DNA of 47,559 nt from Alphaproteobacteria bacterium HGW-Alphaproteobacteria-7 (GTDB taxonomy: Bacteria > Pseudomonadota > Alphaproteobacteria > Sphingomonadales > Sphingomonadaceae). The stretch is taken from positions 1-47,559 of the forward strand of contig PHEB01000016.1 of assembly GCA_002842735.1 (NCBI GenBank). Direction: 5' to 3'. Within the stretch, counting starts at the first letter, position 1. The number at the start of each line of letters is the position of its first letter. Position numbers and translations under genes: made by a program. Positions 43,548 to 47,559 of this stretch are shown piece by piece. The notes under the pieces were generated by a model. It worked only from the letters and a program-made list of their open reading frames with translations. It made no database searches and was not told where the DNA came from.

Positions 43548-44963
43548 TTAATGCCCGACACTGTCCCCGCGTTTCAGCCCGGACAGCGCCAGCTGTTCGT
43601 CAATCTGCGCCAGCAGCCGATCGAGCCCCTCTGCGCTCTCGCTCTCCGCGCGGGCGACCAGCACGTCCTGCGTGTTCGATGCCCGCAGCAGCCACCAGCC
43701 GTCAGCGGTATTCACCCGCACGCCGTCGGTCGCGTTGACACTTTCAACCGCTGGGCCGGGGTTGGTGGTGAGGCGCGCGGTAATTTCCGCCATCGCGGCG
43801 AATTTGCGCGTCTCGTCTACCTGAAACCGTATTTCGGGGGTGTTGAGCATCGCCGGGATCGCTCCGCGCAATTCGGTCACCGATTTGCCCAGCCGCGCTG
43901 ATGCCGCCAGCAGCCGCACGCCTGCGTAAAGCGCATCGTCAAAGCCGTAATAGGTATCGGCAAAGAACACATGCCCGCTCATCTCGCCCGCCAGCGGCGC
44001 ACCAGTTTCCTTCATTTTGGACTTAATCAGCGAGTGGCCGGTCTTCCACATCAGCGGCTCTCCGCCAAGCTCAGCCACCCGGTCAAACAGCGCGCGGCTG
44101 GCCTTCACATCAGCGATAATCATCGCATTTGGACGGGTTTTGAGCAGGTCTTCGGCATAGATCATCAACAGCTGATCGCCCCAGATCACCCGGCCCGTGC
44201 CGTCGATCGCGCCAATCCGGTCGCCATCGCCGTCAAAAGCTACTCCGAAATCGAGGTTCTTGTCCGCGACGAGCGCGCGCAAATCGGCAAGGTTCGCCTC
44301 CACAGTCGGATCAGGATGGTGATTGGGAAAATGTCCGTCAACTTCGGTAAACAACAGGTGGTGTTCCCCCGGCAGCCGGGCCGCCAGCGCTTCGAGCGCG
44401 GGGCCAGCCGCGCCGTTCCCGGCATCCCAGCCGACCCTGAGACCTTGCAGCGCCTCGGGATCGATTCCGACCAGTCCTTCGAGCAGGCGCTCGATATACT
44501 CGCCCATGATGTCGCGCGTAATGACGCTGCCCGCGCCACTGGCGAACGCGCCGCTGGCGGCCAGTTGCCCAAGCTTCTGGATATCGGTGCCGAAGAACGG
44601 CCGGCCAAGAAATACCATCTTGAAGCCATTATAATTGGGGGGATTGTGGCTGCCAGTTATCTGAATGCCGCCATCCACTTCTTCGGCTGAGGCTTCGGCG
44701 TAATACAGCATCGGGGTCGCGCTCAGGCCGATCCGCACCACGTCACATCCGCTCGCGGTCAAGCCTTCGACCAGCGCGTGTTCGAGCATTGGTGAACTCA
44801 CCCGCCCGTCATACCCCACCGCTACAGTGCTGCCGCCTTCTGCGCGCAGCATGGTGCCGAACGCCCGCCCAATCGCGCGCGCATCATCCGCGCCCAGCGT
44901 TTCACCGATGATCCCGCGAATGTCGTATTCGCGCAGCATGGTGGGGTGAAAATGGTGCTGCAT
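43548..44963 (-). CDS. Phosphomannomutase/phosphoglucomutase
   Basis: Alpha-D-phosphohexomutase (AlgC/ManB-like), 471 residues. It makes hexose 1-phosphates for polysaccharide and lipopolysaccharide precursors. Motifs: 'LREYDIRGIIGETL', the phosphoserine loop 'GIQITGSHNPPNYNGFKM', metal loop 'GVAFDGDGDRIGAID' (DGDGDR), sugar-binding 'GEMSGHVFF' and the phosphate-binding 'RASNTQDVLVARAES'. The four-domain order is intact. The exact sugar specificity (mannose, glucose or both) is not decidable. It is the first gene of a leftward run with the DUF2059 gene and the helicase. Confidence 0.94.
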   Translation of the reverse strand: MQHHFHPTMLREYDIRGIIGETLGADDARAIGRAFGTMLRAEGGSTVAVGYDGRVSSPMLEHALVEGLTASGCDVVRIGLSATPMLYYAEASAEEVDGGIQITGSHNPPNYNGFKMVFLGRPFFGTDIQKLGQLAASGAFASGAGSVITRDIMGEYIERLLEGLVGIDPEALQGLRVGWDAGNGAAGPALEALAARLPGEHHLLFTEVDGHFPNHHPDPTVEANLADLRALVADKNLDFGVAFDGDGDRIGAIDGTGRVIWGDQLLMIYAEDLLKTRPNAMIIADVKASRALFDRVAELGGEPLMWKTGHSLIKSKMKETGAPLAGEMSGHVFFADTYYGFDDALYAGVRLLAASARLGKSVTELRGAIPAMLNTPEIRFQVDETRKFAAMAEITARLTTNPGPAVESVNATDGVRVNTADGWWLLRASNTQDVLVARAESESAEGLDRLLAQIDEQLALSGLKRGDSVGH

Positions 44964-45050
44964 GAGAAGGTTGCCCCTTGATTGCTCCGTCAGTCTGGCC
45001 TGCGACTGGACGGTAAATGTGTCAATCCTGCGATGGTCTGCGCGGCTGGA

Positions 45051-45353
45051 TCAGCCGCCTTCGTCACGGCCCGGAAGGGGCAGTTCGGCCAGCAGCAGAT
45101 CGCGCGCGGCGGTGGCTTCCTGCATCGCGGCATTGGTGCCGCCCCGGTCGGGATGCACCAGCGCGGTCAAACGGCGGTGCGCGGCGATCACGTCGTCGCG
45201 GCTCGCCCCGGCGTCCACCCCCAGCAGGCCGCGGGCGCGCCGCAGTGCCGCCCTGCGGGTGGTTTCCCCGCGCAGATAGTCCCACGGCCAGCGCCCCAGC
45301 GCCCAGCGGCATAGCAAACACGCCAGCGCGATAAGGATGACGTAGCGCAGCAT
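45051..45353 (-). CDS. Membrane-anchored J-domain protein (Pam18-like layout)
   Basis: A 100-residue protein. An N-terminal membrane helix 'YVILIALACLLCRWALG' is followed by a basic linker and a truncated J-domain: 'RRARGLLGVDAGASRDDVIAAHRRLTALVHPDRGG', with the essential His-Pro-Asp, then 'ATAARDLLLAEL'. This short TM-plus-J-domain layout matches Tim14/Pam18 and DnaJC19-type proteins, so it should stimulate DnaK at the membrane (inference). It starts 4 nt after mipZ ends on the same strand and is probably cotranscribed with it. Confidence 0.88.
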   Translation of the reverse strand: MLRYVILIALACLLCRWALGRWPWDYLRGETTRRAALRRARGLLGVDAGASRDDVIAAHRRLTALVHPDRGGTNAAMQEATAARDLLLAELPLPGRDEGG

Positions 45354-45357
45354 CGGC

Positions 45358-46212
45358 TCAGGCCAGCTCCAGCTCGCTCTGGGCGCGCGCGAAATCGGGC
45401 AGGTTCAGCGCCTTGACCAGCGAACGCAATTCCTGCCGGGCGACCAGATGGCTGGTGCCCAGCTCGCCCAGATGGCCCTTGTCGAGCAAGGTCAGGCCCG
45501 ATGGGAACAGCTCGCGATAGATCACGCGTTCGGACAGCCCCTGCGTCACCCGGAACCCCACCCGCTTGGCCATTTCGGTCAGCGCCTTGTGCAGACGCGC
45601 CTGGTTGCGCGCCTCGACATGGCCGGTGCGGTTCCTCACCACGATCCAGTCCATTTCGGGGCGCTGCTGTTCAATCGTCATGCGGCTGCGCTTCATCCGC
45701 GCTTCCCAGATCAGTTCGGCAAAGAACGACAGCTTTTTCACCTTGAACGTCTCGGCATCGACTTGCCCGATCAGATCGAAATCGACGAAGCTGTCGTTCA
45801 TCGGTGTGACCAGCGTGTCGGCGTTTTCCACCGCGATCCGGGCATAGGCATCATCGCGGCCCGGATTGTCGATGATAAGAAAGTCGCAGCTCGCCTCCAA
45901 CCGGCGGATCATGGCGAGCAGATCGCCGGTATGTTGCCCACGGAACACGTCGCAAGCCGGGGTAGGCAGCGTCAATCCGCGTTTTTCCAGCGTGGCCAGC
46001 CGGTTTTCGATATAGCGGTGCATGGTGCGCTGACGTGGATCGAGATCAATCGCGGCCACCCGCGCGCCCAGATAGGACAGCGCCACCGCGACGTGCACCG
46101 CCGTGGTTGATTTGCCCGTGCCGCCCTTTTCATTGGCGAATACAATGCGGTGCGCCTGCCCGGGCCGCAACTTGCGCGGTGCCAGCGGTTGATCAGGAGC
46201 GGCGGGTGTCAT
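45358..46212 (-). CDS. mipZ: MipZ, division-plane positioning ATPase
   Basis: ParA/MinD-type ATPase that binds ParB at parS, forms a gradient from the poles and inhibits FtsZ, placing the septum at midcell. The 284 residues match MipZ. The deviant Walker A 'FANEKGGTGKSTTAVH' is at about residues 25-40. Switch I is 'AIDLDPRQRTMHRYIENR'. Switch II is 'IIDNPGRDDAYARIA'. The MipZ-specific blocks are 'LVTPMNDSFVDFDLIGQVD', 'MDWIVVRNR', 'NQARLHKAL' and 'LSERVIYRELFPSGLTLLDK'. The last distinguishes it from ParA and MinD. Caulobacter has DTPGGD where this has DNPGRD. It is divergent from panC. Confidence 0.94.
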   Translation of the reverse strand: MTPAAPDQPLAPRKLRPGQAHRIVFANEKGGTGKSTTAVHVAVALSYLGARVAAIDLDPRQRTMHRYIENRLATLEKRGLTLPTPACDVFRGQHTGDLLAMIRRLEASCDFLIIDNPGRDDAYARIAVENADTLVTPMNDSFVDFDLIGQVDAETFKVKKLSFFAELIWEARMKRSRMTIEQQRPEMDWIVVRNRTGHVEARNQARLHKALTEMAKRVGFRVTQGLSERVIYRELFPSGLTLLDKGHLGELGTSHLVARQELRSLVKALNLPDFARAQSELELA

Positions 46213-46236
46213 GGCGGGTTACTTTCAATCGCAGGG

Positions 46237-46264
46237 CACATTTCAGGTCACATTTCAGGTCACA
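46237..46264. repeat. 12-bp direct repeat in the mipZ-panC intergenic region
   Basis: CACATTTCAGGT occurs twice in perfect tandem (46237-46260), followed by CACA. It lies between two divergent starts and could be a regulator site or simple slippage. Read leftward it is only about 25 bp ahead of the mipZ start. Confidence 0.7.
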
Positions 46265-46339
46265 GGGTCAGCCGCTTGATATAGGGCCGCCAGCACCGCT
46301 AGGGCGCTCTGGTAGGGGTCTATCCTTGGAGGCGAAGCG

Positions 46340-47206
46340 GTGCAAACGGTCAAGACGCTCGAAATGTTGAGAACTGCCCTGGGCCAGTTGCGAGCAGGTG
46401 GGGCACGTATCGCATTGGTGCCGACCATGGGCGCGCTGCACGAAGGCCACCTGACACTGGTGCGCCGCGCGCGCGCGGTTGCCGATCACGTCGTCGCCTC
46501 GATCTTTGTGAACCCCAGACAATTCGGCGCGAACGAGGATCTGGACGCCTACCCGCGCCAACTGGCCGCCGATGCCGCGATGCTGGAGGGCGAAGGCTGC
46601 GCGCTGTTGTGGGCACCCACGGTGGAGGTGATGTATCCCGCAGGGTTCGTCACCAATATCAGCGTTTCCGGTATCAGCGAAGGGCTGTGCGGCGCCGCCC
46701 GGCCCGGCCATTTTGACGGGGTGGCAACCGTGGTGTGCAAGCTGTTCAACCAGGTGCAACCCGATGTCGCGCTGTTCGGGGAGAAGGATTTTCAACAGCT
46801 TGCGGTGATCCGGGCGATGGCGCGCGATCTTGATCTAACCCACCCGCACGCAGACGCGATCATCGGCGTGCCGACCGTGCGTGAGGCGGATGGGTTGGCG
46901 ATGAGCAGCCGCAACCGCTACCTTGCGCCAAACAGCCGCGCGGCGGCGGCGGCGCTTCCGCGCGCGATGCAGGCGGCGATTGCGGCGATCGAAGGTGGCG
47001 CAAATATCGCCGCGACACTGGCAGAGCTGGAGGCCGCGATTATCGCCGCAGGGTTTGCCAGCGTTGATTATGCGGTGCTGGCCGATGCCGCCACGCTCAC
47101 GCCGCTTGCCGCCTTGGGCCACACCCCCGCCCGCCTGTTGGTGGCGGCGCGGATTGGCGGCACGCGGCTGATCGACAATATGGGTGTTTCCCCCGCGCTC
47201 ATGTAG
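46340..47206 (+). CDS. panC: Pantoate--beta-alanine ligase
   Basis: Joins pantoate and beta-alanine to form pantothenate, the precursor of coenzyme A. The 288 residues carry the family blocks: 'ALVPTMGALHEGHLTLVRRA' (HIGH-like), 'VVASIFVNPRQFGANEDLDAYPR', 'LCGAARPGHFDGVATVVCKLFNQVQPD', 'LFGEKDFQQLAVIR' and 'DGLAMSSRNRYL' (KMSKS-like). The start is GTG 46340 with TTGGAGG 7 nt upstream. The last residues 'ALM' and the TAG stop lie in the first unit of a 35-bp tandem repeat. No panB or panD is adjacent. Confidence 0.96.
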   Translation: MQTVKTLEMLRTALGQLRAGGARIALVPTMGALHEGHLTLVRRARAVADHVVASIFVNPRQFGANEDLDAYPRQLAADAAMLEGEGCALLWAPTVEVMYPAGFVTNISVSGISEGLCGAARPGHFDGVATVVCKLFNQVQPDVALFGEKDFQQLAVIRAMARDLDLTHPHADAIIGVPTVREADGLAMSSRNRYLAPNSRAAAAALPRAMQAAIAAIEGGANIAATLAELEAAIIAAGFASVDYAVLADAATLTPLAALGHTPARLLVAARIGGTRLIDNMGVSPALM

Positions 47207-47299
47207 CGAAGCGGTAGCGCGGCAAGCACGCGCTCATGTAGCGAAGCGGTAGCGCGGCAAGCACGCGCTCAAGTAGCGAAGCGGTAGCGCGACAAGCAC
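47195..47299. repeat. 35-bp tandem repeat, three units, at the 3' end of panC
   Basis: Units start at 47195, 47230 and 47265. The first two are identical; the third differs at two positions (ATG to AAG, GCGGC to GCGAC). Each holds TAGCGAAGCGGTAGCG. The first unit contains the panC stop codon. There are no unique spacers. Confidence 0.92.
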
Positions 47300-47329
47300 G
47301 CCACCAAACTCTGACACCCCAAAACAGCG

Positions 47330-47358
47330 TTGACGCGTGCCCCTGCCTGATGGCATTG
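47330..47358 (+). promoter_or_regulatory. Candidate tRNA-Gly promoter
   Basis: TTGACG (47330-47335), 17 nt, then GCATTG (47353-47358), a weak -10, 15 bp ahead of the tRNA. Confidence 0.4.
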
Positions 47359-47372
47359 GCGCAGCCGAGCGG

Positions 47373-47446
<74 letters not shown>

Positions 47447-47483
47447 GAGATGCCTTCCCAAAACGTCCAAATTTGTCTATAAA

Positions 47484-47508
47484 GCCCTTGGATTTCAGAG
47501 GGTTTTTT
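47484..47508 (+). terminator. Candidate terminator of tRNA-Gly
   Basis: CCCT...AGGG followed by six T residues. The stem is short (4 bp), so this is a weak intrinsic terminator. Confidence 0.5.
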
Positions 47509-47559
47509 GCTCATCGCCGTCCACCCAAATCTTCACATTTCCAACCGCGTCCAATGTCT

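Noticed and set aside
45358..46212. ParA partition protein
   Set aside because: The blocks 'NDSFVDFD' and 'RVIYRELFPSGLTLLD' and the lack of an adjacent parB identify MipZ instead.
47195..47299. Possible CRISPR array
   Set aside because: The 35-bp units abut directly with no unique spacers, and no cas gene is seen.

Overview
The window is about 47.6 kb of GC-rich (visibly about 65%) chromosome from an alphaproteobacterium, most likely Sphingomonadales, family Erythrobacteraceae. The evidence is protein content rather than rRNA: a SciP-type DUF1153 protein, MipZ, a tonB-exbB-exbD-exbD operon, a lone sucC, the hom/glpX pairing, and several dispersed palindromic repeat families of the kind common in sphingomonads. 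A perfect 16-bp parS site (40181-40196) a few kb from mipZ suggests the origin-proximal part of the chromosome. Nearly all genes are ordinary core genes, often with 1-4 nt stop/start overlaps.

Layout. 1-4016 (minus): rpe, a heparinase II/III-type protein, purH (cut by the left edge). 4247-8107: a secreted DUF2141 protein, a dispersed repeat, then mnmA, a diacylglycerol-kinase-family lipid kinase and a nucleotidyltransferase-like protein (all minus). 8210-15705 (plus): an unknown protein translationally coupled to sciP, a GlsB-type membrane protein, an RND adaptor and an unusually long RND permease, and a DUF445 protein. 15843-17307: a compact, AT-richer type II restriction-modification pair that looks horizontally acquired. 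17344-20436 (minus): sucC, etfB, etfA. 20563-24178: an inositol-monophosphatase-family phosphatase, an OmpA-family protein, a CNNM/CBS (HlyC/CorC-like) protein and a DUF3035 lipoprotein. 24171-29404 (minus): folA, ribF, ileS, lspA. 29401-31981 (minus): a small basic protein, gpmA, purE, purK. 32070-36133: tRNA-Thr, glpX, a tandem pair of secreted paralogues and hom. 36200-40083: a secreted protein and the TonB energising operon. 40133-46212: a terminator, parS, an Lhr-like helicase, a DUF2059 protein, a phosphomannomutase/phosphoglucomutase, a membrane J-domain protein and mipZ. 46340-47559: panC, a 35-bp tandem repeat and tRNA-Gly.

The most unusual feature is the density and placement of palindromic repeats. 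Two different inverted hairpin doublets lie in frame inside ileS, so an essential synthetase carries two repeat-encoded peptides of about 30 residues each. Other elements sit at gene ends and supply the stop codon of the neighbour: both convergent genes at 4802-4905, the second secreted paralogue at 34711, ribF at 27942 and panC at 47204. One repeat family (core TCGACAAGCTCAG) shows compensating stem changes and sits inside the etfB-etfA and purE-purK units.

Other items worth follow-up are a lipid kinase paired with a protein whose motif resembles Tam41-type CDP-lipid synthases, the sciP-coupled unknown gene, extra membrane helices in the RND permease, a MerR/LiuR-like palindrome placed exactly in the etfB promoter spacer, and a Pam18-like membrane J-domain protein directly behind mipZ. 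All calls come from reading the sequence; no database search was run.
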